Below are positions 1 to 5,471 of a DNA stretch of 8,106 nucleotides, one piece after another. The notes under the pieces were generated by a model. The model did not search any database. It was not told where the DNA came from and was given only the letters and a program-made list of their open reading frames with translations. Made by a program: the position numbers and the translations under genes. Every line of letters starts with the position of its first letter. Position 1 is the stretch's first letter. Origin of the DNA: Oscillospiraceae bacterium (GTDB lineage: Bacteria; Bacillota; Clostridia; Oscillospirales; UBA644); assembly GCA_015067385.1 (NCBI GenBank), contig SVMP01000098.1:1-8106 (forward strand), given 5' to 3'.

Positions 1-483
1 TGTTAATACTATCGGATTTTCACCGAGAAGAATGGGTTCGCCGCTTTTTTCTATTCTTTTGTATGCGGCAATAAGAACAAATGATTCATCGCCGTTTATA
101 TAGGGAGCCTGAATATTTATAGGTCCGTTTCCGCCGTTTATATCTCTGTATATGTTTGTAACGGTTACCTGGCGAAGTTCGGGATGATCGTTTATATATC
201 CGTTTGCATAGCCTGTGGGAAAATGCTTATCGTCGAGAAGCCAGACTTTCATATCATGCTTTCTTGCATATTCAAGCATGAATCTGAAATCGTCCCACCA
301 TTGATCTTCGCAGAATTTTTCATGTGTTCGGCTTTCAACGCAAAATTCTTTTATACCGCATGCACGGATGGCATCCATTTCTTTTTCGAGCATTTCCTGC
401 GGTTCTCCGTGCTGCCAAAAGAAAGGAAGAATATATTCTTTTTCAAAATTATCGTTTAAGCATTCGTTTAATCTGTTGCTCAT
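1..483 (-). CDS. Glycoside hydrolase-like protein, N-terminal part (cut by window edge)
   Basis: Reading leftward from the ATG at 483-481 gives 161 uninterrupted codons to the window edge, so the 3' end is missing. The protein begins MSNRLNECLN and has no signal peptide, so it is probably cytoplasmic. Residues 18-25 (ILPFFWQH), 31-50 (a helix ending in GIKEFCVE) and 79-92 (KVWLLDDKHFPTGY) resemble the first strands of the TIM barrel in large GH106/GH2-like glycosidases. In those proteins a 'PFFW', a 'GI..F..E.R' strand and a 'W.YDE..(F/W)P(S/T)G' motif follow one another. Such enzymes are usually 700-1000 residues long, and they cleave plant or host glycans. The ribosome site AGAGG (complement of 490-494) fits this start, and a strong promoter lies just upstream. 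The gene is divergent from the LysR regulator. The glycosidase superfamily is likely; the exact family and substrate cannot be told from this fragment. Confidence 0.72.
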   Translation of the reverse strand, partial: MSNRLNECLNDNFEKEYILPFFWQHGEPQEMLEKEMDAIRACGIKEFCVESRTHEKFCEDQWWDDFRFMLEYARKHDMKVWLLDDKHFPTGYANGYINDHPELRQVTVTNIYRDINGGNGPINIQAPYINGDESFVLIAAYKRIEKSGEPILLGENPIVLT

Positions 484-518
484 ATCGATCCTCTTTTCCA
501 GTTTATTATTTTTTTCTA

Positions 519-547
519 ATTGTAACACATGTTTACAAATATGTCAA
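519..547 (-). promoter_or_regulatory. Sigma-A promoter of the glycosidase gene
   Basis: On the minus strand, a perfect -35 box TTGACA (547-542) is separated by exactly 17 bases from the -10 box TACAAT (524-519, one mismatch to TATAAT). Transcription would start near 512, giving a leader of about 29 bases before the ATG at 483, with AGAGG in between. This is the best promoter match in the window. Confidence 0.85.
520..538. promoter_or_regulatory. Operator-like dyad inside the glycosidase promoter
   Basis: TTGTAA (520-525) and TTACAA (533-538) form a perfect 6-bp inverted repeat around 7 bases. It covers the -10 box and most of the spacer of the minus-strand promoter. A dyad in this position is typical of a repressor site, and the TGTAA..TTACA outline is like LacI-family or catabolite-control operators, though it lacks their usual central CG. 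The binding protein is unknown. The adjacent LysR protein is a less natural match to this dyad shape. Confidence 0.45.
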
Positions 548-629
548 GAAAAAATAATGATTGATTGTGAATTTTAGATTTGTTATTAAATTACAGTATC
601 CGTTATTATAAACAAAAGATATAAAGACC

Positions 630-658
630 TTGATTTCTTTGTTTTTTTATGTTATACT
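630..658 (+). promoter_or_regulatory. Sigma-A promoter of the LysR-family gene
   Basis: TTGATT (630-635, four of six matches to TTGACA) and TATACT (653-658, five of six matches to TATAAT) are separated by 17 bases. A start near 665 would give a leader of about 34 bases before the TTG start at 699. It diverges from the glycosidase promoter, with about 80 bases between the two -35 boxes. Confidence 0.7.
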
Positions 659-681
659 AATAAAGAGAATATATCAGTTAT

Positions 682-687
682 AAGGAG
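682..687 (+). promoter_or_regulatory. Ribosome binding site that decides the TTG start of the LysR gene
   Basis: AAGGAG lies 11 bases before the TTG at 699. It touches an ATG at 688 with no spacing; that ATG opens only a four-codon frame (ATG GCT TCG GTT) whose TGA (700-702) overlaps the TTG. The site therefore most plausibly serves the TTG. Confidence 0.55.
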
Positions 688-698
688 ATGGCTTCGGT

Positions 699-1622
699 TT
701 GAATATTTTACATATGAAATATGCTGTAGAGGTAGCGCGCCTCGGATCTTTAAGCAAGGCTGCGGAAACTTTGATAATTGCTCAGCCTAATATCAGTCGC
801 TCCATAAAAGACCTTGAAGCTGATCTCGGCATAACGATTTTTAACAGAAGCGCAAAGGGTATGGTCCTTACTCCCGAGGGAGAGGAATTTATTAATTATG
901 CTCAAAATATTCTTAAACAGATAGATGAGGTCGAAAGGTTCTATAAACAGGGCTCTTTTGTTAAACAGAAGTTCTCTGTTTCGGTTCCGCGTTCCCATTA
1001 TATCTCAGAGGCTTTTGCTTCTTTTACGGGAAGCCTTTCAGATGCGCCTGCCGAGATATTTTATACAGAAACAAATTCACAGCAAACAATAAATAATGTT
1101 TTAAATAACGACTACAAACTCGGTATAATCCGCTATGCCGACAGTCATGATAAATTTTTCAAGACAATGCTTGAAGAAAAAGGTATCTGCTATGAAATGG
1201 TTGCCGAGTTTAAATATGTGCTTTTATTGAACAGCGATAGTCCTCTTGCGAAAAAAGAAGAGGTATTTTTCGACGATCTTTCCCCGTTTATCGAAGTCAT
1301 GCACGCTGATCCTTATGTTCCGTCCATGCCTCTTGCAAAAGTTGCAAAAGATGAGCTTGCGGACAATACGGACCGTAAGATCTTTATTTTCGAAAGATCC
1401 GCCCAATTTGATATTCTTTCTGAAAACACCCAAACATTCATGTGGGTATCTCCCGTTTCACAAAGAATATTGGACGGATACGGTCTTGTTCAAAAAAAAT
1501 GCGCCGATAATAAGAAAAAATATAAAGATGTTCTTATTTATAAGGACGGATACCGACTTTCCGAGCTTGATAAAAGTTTCATTACATCCCTCATATCTTC
1601 CAAAAGAAAATATATTGTTTAA
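699..1622 (+). CDS. LysR-family transcriptional regulator
   Basis: This is a 307-residue protein, the normal length for LysR regulators. Residues 1-60 form the winged helix-turn-helix: MNILHMKYAVEVARLGSLSKAAETL, then QPNISRSIKDLEADLGITIFNRS, then the 'LTPEGEEF' wing and linker helix. The remainder is the two-lobed periplasmic-binding-protein-like effector domain, which binds a small inducer. The start is TTG at 699; beginning instead at the ATG at 714 would remove the first conserved helix residues (MNILH), which family members normally retain. It has its own promoter and is divergent from the glycosidase gene, a common layout in which the regulator controls the neighbour and itself. Its downstream neighbour rex starts after a repeat-rich control region, so rex is a second possible target. 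The effector cannot be told from sequence. Confidence 0.93.
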   Translation: MNILHMKYAVEVARLGSLSKAAETLIIAQPNISRSIKDLEADLGITIFNRSAKGMVLTPEGEEFINYAQNILKQIDEVERFYKQGSFVKQKFSVSVPRSHYISEAFASFTGSLSDAPAEIFYTETNSQQTINNVLNNDYKLGIIRYADSHDKFFKTMLEEKGICYEMVAEFKYVLLLNSDSPLAKKEEVFFDDLSPFIEVMHADPYVPSMPLAKVAKDELADNTDRKIFIFERSAQFDILSENTQTFMWVSPVSQRILDGYGLVQKKCADNKKKYKDVLIYKDGYRLSELDKSFITSLISSKRKYIV

Positions 1623-1645
1623 CAACAGAAATAAGTAACTGCCTT

Positions 1646-1704
1646 ATTGATTTGCATGTATCGATTTTCATTATATCGATACAGATAATACCGATATAAC
1701 ATTT
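1646..1704. repeat. Four imperfect direct repeats (period 14-15 bp) upstream of rex
   Basis: Units begin at 1646 (ATTGATTTGCATGT), 1660 (ATCGATTTTCATTAT), 1675 (ATCGATACAGATAAT) and 1690 (ACCGATATAACATTT). Units one and two agree at 10 of the first 12 bases; units two and three agree at 10 of 15. The same stretch also contains two overlapping dyads: TGTATCGAT/ATCGATACA (1657-1665 and 1675-1683) and TTATATCG/CGATATAA (1671-1678 and 1692-1699). The array ends 6 bases before the -35 box of the rex promoter, so it is probably a multi-copy site for a regulator that binds on one face or on overlapping half-sites. The binding protein is not known. Confidence 0.5.
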
Positions 1705-1710
1705 TAATAA

Positions 1711-1739
1711 TTCCCAAACGGAAAAAAATATGTTAAAAT
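1711..1739 (+). promoter_or_regulatory. Promoter of rex and probably of the whole operon
   Basis: TTCCCA (1711-1716, four of six matches to TTGACA) is 17 bases from TAAAAT (1734-1739, five of six matches to TATAAT). The TG at 1731-1732 provides an extended -10 element that would compensate for the weak -35. The start would be near 1746, about 22 bases before the ATG at 1768. The weak -35 next to an upstream repeat array suggests activation or competition by a bound regulator. Confidence 0.6.
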
Positions 1740-1767
1740 GATCGTGCAATAATCAAGGAGGTGGCTT

Positions 1768-2391
1768 ATGAACGGACATTCTATCTCCAAGGCAACACTT
1801 GGTAGACTTCCGCAATATTTGCAGTATTTAAGAAGATTGCCGCAGTGTGACGGTGAAACGATCTCCGCAACAGCTATAGCCAGAGGTCTTTCTTTGGGTG
1901 AGGTTCAGGTACGTAAGGATCTCGCAGCGGTCAGCGGCGCAGGAAAACCCAGGATCGGGTATATAACAAGCGATCTTATAAGAATTTTGGAAAGCCATCT
2001 TGGCCACGAAAAGATAACATCGGCTGTTTTGGTCGGTGCGGGCAAACTCGGATGCGCTCTCCTGGATTACGATGGGTTTGAAGAATACGGAGTAAAGATA
2101 GTTGCGGCATTTGACTGTAACGAAAAGCTGGTCAATACCGAAAAATTCAACACGGAAATAATGCCTATGACATCGCTGAATTCTTATTGCGAAGAACACG
2201 ATGTAAAGCTCGGTATAATAACCGTCGGCGAAAATTCCGCCCAGCAGGTCTGCAATCAGATGGTTTCAAGCGGTATCACCGCTATATGGAATTTTGCTCC
2301 GTGCGGTCTGAAGGTTCCGGACGGAATTCTGTTGAAACAGGAAAATCTGGCGCTTTCATTGGCATATCTTAATAATCAACTTTATAAATAA
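1768..2391 (+). CDS. rex: Redox-sensing transcriptional repressor Rex
   Basis: Rex is a dimeric repressor that binds NADH or NAD+ and leaves DNA when NADH is high, which opens fermentation and hydrogenase genes. The protein has 207 residues, the usual length. Residues 1-80 are the winged helix with the family pattern RLPQYLQYLRRL, then GEVQVRKDL (44-52) and GKPRIGY (59-65). The Rossmann domain follows, with the nucleotide loop GAGKLG at 90-95 and an aspartate at 116 after the second strand. The C-terminal swapped helix carries IWNFAP (173-178) and ENLALSLAYL. A perfect AAGGAGG (1755-1761) six bases before the ATG fixes the start. It heads a run of eight same-strand genes including two hydrogenases and a lactate/malate dehydrogenase, which are classic Rex targets. 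No TTGTTAA-N4-TTAACAA operator is visible in the window, so control of this operon by Rex itself is not shown. Confidence 0.96.
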   Translation: MNGHSISKATLGRLPQYLQYLRRLPQCDGETISATAIARGLSLGEVQVRKDLAAVSGAGKPRIGYITSDLIRILESHLGHEKITSAVLVGAGKLGCALLDYDGFEEYGVKIVAAFDCNEKLVNTEKFNTEIMPMTSLNSYCEEHDVKLGIITVGENSAQQVCNQMVSSGITAIWNFAPCGLKVPDGILLKQENLALSLAYLNNQLYK

Positions 2392-2473
2392 CGGATAAAT
2401 GAGTCCCAAACCATGTTATCTGAATATAATCGACTCTTATCATATACAGAAAGGGATATTTCGCTCGGACGAA

Positions 2474-3238
2474 ATGTGTTACCGAAAAATGAAACTTGAC
2501 AGAGTAATCGCAGTAAGAAATAATAAAACGATCTACCGAGACGGTGACAGATGTGTAAAAGTATTCAATGCCGGATATTCAAAGGCAGACGTACTTAACG
2601 AGGCTCTCAATCAGGCAAGAATGGAAGATATGGGGATAAATGTTCCCAAACTTCTTGAAGTTACCGTTATTGACGGTAAATGGGCTATCGTTTCGGAGTT
2701 TATACAGGGTGTTACGCTTGCTCAGCTTATCAGTGAAAACCCCGATAAGAAAGAAGAATATATAAACTACCTTATCGATCTTCAGATCGGTCTTCATTCC
2801 AAAACATGTTCACAGATGAACAAACTTAAAGACAATCTCAGACGTAAGATCGCAACGACCGATTTTGACGCAACAACACGTTACGATCTTCATAACCGTC
2901 TCGGAGATATGCCCAGACATAACAAAGTATGTCACGGCGATTTCAATCCGTCGAATGTTATTATTACAGAAGACGGAACGCCGTATATTATCGACTGGTC
3001 CCATGCCGCAAGAGGAAATGCCTCTGCGGACGCAGCTCAGACATATCTTCTTTTCTGGCTTAACGGAGATATTTCCGGTGCGCAGATCTATCTTGATAAT
3101 TTCTGCGAAAAGAGCAAGATCTCAAAGCAGTATGTGCAGCTCTGGATGCCTATCGTTGCTGCTGCGCAGTCTGCAAAGGGAAATGAAAAGGAACGCGAAT
3201 TCCTTATGAGTTGGGTAAACGACGCAAGACACGAATAA
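2474..3238 (+). CDS. APH-fold (protein kinase-like) phosphotransferase
   Basis: The frame opens at an ATG at 2399 (279 residues), but I prefer the ATG at 2474 (254 residues), because the first 25 codons look unlike the kinase family. A third option is 2489 (MKLDRVIAVR). Ribosome sites are weak for all three, so the start is uncertain. In 279-residue numbering the kinase features are a glycine-poor nucleotide loop (KTIYRDGD, 43-50), the ATP-binding lysine in CVKVF (K54), the helix-C glutamate in LNEALNQ (E68), the catalytic loop HGDFNPSN (179-186) and the metal-binding aspartate in IIDW (D199). All the residues needed for catalysis appear present. The family covers small-molecule kinases (aminoglycoside, choline, homoserine) and some protein kinases. 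Its place between rex and a hydrogenase/phosphatase pair makes a regulatory protein kinase plausible and antibiotic resistance unlikely. The substrate is unknown. Confidence 0.85.
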   Translation: MCYRKMKLDRVIAVRNNKTIYRDGDRCVKVFNAGYSKADVLNEALNQARMEDMGINVPKLLEVTVIDGKWAIVSEFIQGVTLAQLISENPDKKEEYINYLIDLQIGLHSKTCSQMNKLKDNLRRKIATTDFDATTRYDLHNRLGDMPRHNKVCHGDFNPSNVIITEDGTPYIIDWSHAARGNASADAAQTYLLFWLNGDISGAQIYLDNFCEKSKISKQYVQLWMPIVAAAQSAKGNEKEREFLMSWVNDARHE

Positions 3239-3275
3239 TCATAGATATATTTTTTGTATAGAGAGGAAAAAAATC

Positions 3276-3521
3276 ATGTTAAAAATTACGGTTTGTATTG
3301 GAAGCTCTTGCCATATCAAAGGTTCTCGTCAGGTAGTTGAACAGCTTCAGGATCTTATCTCCGAAAACAGCCTTCAAAATAAAGTCGATCTCGGCGGTAC
3401 TTTCTGCATGGGTAAATGCCAACAGGGCGTATGTGTTACCGTAAACGACGATTTTCATTCTGTTACACCCGAAACAGTAGGGGAATTTTTTGCTAACGAA
3501 ATTCTTGCAAAGGTAAAATAA
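3276..3521 (+). CDS. Thioredoxin-like [2Fe-2S] ferredoxin, first copy (NuoE/HydC-like)
   Basis: This is an 81-residue stand-alone protein corresponding to the C-terminal half of NuoE or of the small subunit of bifurcating hydrogenases. Cluster ligands are C7 and C12 (VCIGSSCHIKG) and C44 and C48 (FCMGKC), the C-x4-C ... C-x3-C pattern of thioredoxin-like [2Fe-2S] ferredoxins. The conserved 'VTVNDD' strand follows at 54-59. An extra cysteine, C53, is absent from the second copy. The ribosome site GAGAGG (3261-3266) is nine bases from the ATG. It is followed after 4 bases by a paralogue and then by the sensory hydrogenase, so it probably passes electrons to or from that protein; the NADH-binding subunit that usually partners this domain is not in the window. 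Confidence 0.9.
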   Translation: MLKITVCIGSSCHIKGSRQVVEQLQDLISENSLQNKVDLGGTFCMGKCQQGVCVTVNDDFHSVTPETVGEFFANEILAKVK

Positions 3522-3525
3522 AAAA

Positions 3526-3789
3526 ATGGTATTTGTTCAGGTATGCGTAGGCAGTTCCTGTCATCTCAAGGGTTCTCAGGAGATAGTCGAACTTTTGGAA
3601 CAGGCTGCCGAGGAACATAAAATTACGGATGACATCGTTCTTACCGGAAGCTTTTGTATTGGTAAGTGCAACAGAACAGGTGTTACCGTTCAGGTAAACG
3701 ACGATGTTCATGTCGGTATAACACGCGACAATTTCAGAGAGTTTTTTAAAACAAATATACTTGATGTTGTCGAAAAAGAAAGGATGTGA
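3526..3789 (+). CDS. Thioredoxin-like [2Fe-2S] ferredoxin, second copy
   Basis: This 87-residue paralogue of the preceding gene has the same layout: C7 and C12 (VCVGSSCHLKG), C44 and C48 (FCIGKC), then VQVNDDVHVG. The two proteins align almost without gaps and share short identical DNA stretches, so they arose by tandem duplication, but they have diverged clearly, especially in the middle helix and the C-terminus. The only ribosome-like site, AAAGG at 3509-3513, lies inside the end of the first copy, 12 bases upstream of the ATG, so translation may be coupled. The stop is 5 bases before the sensory hydrogenase ATG. It is likely an electron carrier of that hydrogenase; the exact role is inferred from context. 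Confidence 0.9.
   Translation: MVFVQVCVGSSCHLKGSQEIVELLEQAAEEHKITDDIVLTGSFCIGKCNRTGVTVQVNDDVHVGITRDNFREFFKTNILDVVEKERM
3779..3784 (+). promoter_or_regulatory. Ribosome binding site that decides the sensory hydrogenase start
   Basis: AAAGGA is 10 bases before the ATG at 3795 and only one base before an in-frame GTG at 3786. The spacing excludes the GTG, so the protein begins MANCLTLKKS. The site lies in the last codons of the second ferredoxin. Confidence 0.65.
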
Positions 3790-3794
3790 CGGCA

Positions 3795-5471
3795 ATGGCT
3801 AATTGTTTGACCCTGAAAAAATCGAACTGTAAAAACTGCCATAAATGTATCCGTCATTGCCCTGTAAAAGCTATTCGTTTTTCCGGAAATCAGGCTCATA
3901 TTATAGATGATGAATGTATTCTTTGCGGCAACTGTGTCGTTGTTTGTCCGCAGAATGCCAAACAGGTAGTTGACGGAACCGAAAAAGTACGTGTTCTGTT
4001 GCAGAGCGGCGAACCTGTTGTTGTAAGTATTGCCCCGTCTTTCGTTGCAAATTACGAAGGCGTCGGTATCGTTTCAATGCGTGAAGCATTAAAACAACTC
4101 GGTTTTTACGATGTTGAGGAAACAGCAGTCGGCGCAACTATCGTTAAAACAGAATATGAAAGAATCCTCAGAGAAGAACAGAGAGATATTATTATAACAT
4201 CTTGCTGTCATTCAATAAATCTTCTCGTTCAAAAACATTTTCCTGCTCTTGTCGGATATCTTGCTGATGTTATGTCTCCCATGCAGGCACACTGTTCCGA
4301 CATAAAAAAGAGAATACCGAATGCCAAGACAGTATTTATAGGCCCCTGCGTTTCCAAAAAAGACGAAGCCGATCATTATGAAGGCATCGTTGATGCGGTA
4401 ATGACATTCGACGAGCTGACCGAATGGCTCAAAAAAGAACGTGTTGAACTGAAAAGAGAAATGGACTGCGACCCCGAAAGCCGCGCAAGATTTTTCCCGA
4501 CAACAGGCGGCATCTTAAAAACAATGGCGCAAAACGTTCCGGGTTATTCGTACATAGCGCTTGACGGCGTTGAAAACTGTATAGATGCGCTTAAAGATAT
4601 CGAAAGCGGAAAGATCCACAGATGCTTTATCGAGATGTCTGCGTGTGTGGGCAGCTGTATCGGTGGTCCCGTTATGGAAAAAACGCATCATTCGACGATT
4701 CAGGATTACATGGCTATTGCAAATTATGCCGGAGAAGAAGATTTTGACGTTGCGCAGCCCGATGCTCTTTCTTTGAAAAAGCATTTTTCTGTTATTGAAC
4801 ATAAACTTCCCATGCCTTCCGAAACAGAGATAATGGGCGTCCTTCGTCAGATGGGTAAGGTTAAAGCTTCCGATGAACTCAACTGCGGTTCATGCGGTTA
4901 CAATTCCTGCCGCGAAAAGGCCATTGCCGTTTGTCAGGGTAAGGCTGAAATATCCATGTGTCTGCCTTTCCTTAAAGATAAAGCAGAAAGCTTTTCGGAT
5001 ACTATCGTTAAGAATACGCCCAACGGGCTTCTCGTTCTTAACGAAAACCTTGAGGTTCAACAGATCAATACTGCGGCTCGTAAGATAATGAACATCCGTT
5101 CCGAATCGGACGTTCTCGGAGAACCGGTTGTACGTATCCTTGATCCTGCGGTCTTTCTCAGAGTAAGAGACAGCGGAAGGGCTGTAAGAAATGAGAATAT
5201 TTATCTTGCAGAGTATAAAAAATATGTAGAACAGACGGTCGTTTACGATCCCGATTCCCATCTTCTCGTCGGTATCATGCGTGATATTACCGATGCGGAA
5301 TCCGAACGTGAAAAGAAGGCAATGATCAACAGAAAAACTGTCGAAGTTGCCGACTCTGTCGTTGAAAAACAGATGAGGATCGTTCAGGAGATCGCATCTT
5401 TACTCGGCGAAACAGCTGCTGAAACAAAGATCGCTCTTACAAAGCTGAAGGAGTCGATTGACGATGAATGA
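3795..5471 (+). CDS. hydS: Putative sensory [FeFe]-hydrogenase with PAS domain (HydS-like, group C)
   Basis: This 558-residue protein is cytoplasmic, with no signal or membrane segment. In order it has a two-[4Fe-4S] domain (C12/15/18/22 and C41/44/47/51); the H-cluster domain, about 70-340, with TSCC (135-138), PCVSKK (184-189) and EMSACVGSC (280-288); an extra Fe-S domain CGSCGYNSC (364-372) with C389; a PAS domain (about 400-500); and a coiled-coil tail rich in Q, E and K. The four cysteines that hold the H-cluster are present (138, 185, 284, 288), so it should bind the cluster. The proline after TSCC is histidine, and the methionine normally before PC in catalytic enzymes is glycine (G183), as I recall for sensory types. 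Fusion to PAS and overlap with a phosphatase gene indicate sensing of H2 or redox state rather than bulk H2 turnover. A histidine-kinase domain is absent, so the output is presumably the phosphatase. Confidence 0.92.
   Translation: MANCLTLKKSNCKNCHKCIRHCPVKAIRFSGNQAHIIDDECILCGNCVVVCPQNAKQVVDGTEKVRVLLQSGEPVVVSIAPSFVANYEGVGIVSMREALKQLGFYDVEETAVGATIVKTEYERILREEQRDIIITSCCHSINLLVQKHFPALVGYLADVMSPMQAHCSDIKKRIPNAKTVFIGPCVSKKDEADHYEGIVDAVMTFDELTEWLKKERVELKREMDCDPESRARFFPTTGGILKTMAQNVPGYSYIALDGVENCIDALKDIESGKIHRCFIEMSACVGSCIGGPVMEKTHHSTIQDYMAIANYAGEEDFDVAQPDALSLKKHFSVIEHKLPMPSETEIMGVLRQMGKVKASDELNCGSCGYNSCREKAIAVCQGKAEISMCLPFLKDKAESFSDTIVKNTPNGLLVLNENLEVQQINTAARKIMNIRSESDVLGEPVVRILDPAVFLRVRDSGRAVRNENIYLAEYKKYVEQTVVYDPDSHLLVGIMRDITDAESEREKKAMINRKTVEVADSVVEKQMRIVQEIASLLGETAAETKIALTKLKESIDDE

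Noticed and set aside
184..577. Three plus-strand open frames of 69-91 codons
   Set aside because: They lie opposite or just upstream of the minus-strand glycosidase, which has a strong promoter, a ribosome site and recognisable motifs. Their phenylalanine- and cysteine-rich products look like antisense translations of that gene, and none has a good ribosome site.
1630..1648. Hairpin AATAAG/CTTATT after the LysR gene as a terminator
   Set aside because: The stem is only six AT-rich pairs with a 7-base loop and no T-run follows. It is too weak to call, and its right arm runs into the repeat array.
1657..1683. TGTATCGAT/ATCGATACA dyad read as an intrinsic terminator
   Set aside because: The 9-bp stem is perfect, but no T-run follows and the same arms also belong to a second dyad and to direct repeats. 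A protein-binding role is more likely.
2425..2430. TATAAT as an internal promoter before the kinase gene
   Set aside because: The -10 box is perfect, but at 17 bases upstream there is only AGTCCC, with no resemblance to TTGACA and no extended -10 TG.
2399..2473. First 25 codons of the long version of the kinase frame
   Set aside because: The segment resembles no part of the kinase family, as far as I can tell, and the ribosome site at 2394-2396 is poor and too close. I treat it as untranslated leader, though this is not certain.
2474..3238. Aminoglycoside resistance gene
   Set aside because: HGD..PSN and IDW are shared by the whole APH kinase fold. The protein sits inside a redox operon, shows no sign of mobile elements and has no resistance-gene neighbours.
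3786..3794. GTG at 3786 as the start of the sensory hydrogenase
   Set aside because: The ribosome site ends one base before it, and it overlaps the stop region of the second ferredoxin. The ATG at 3795 has proper spacing and gives a natural N-terminus.
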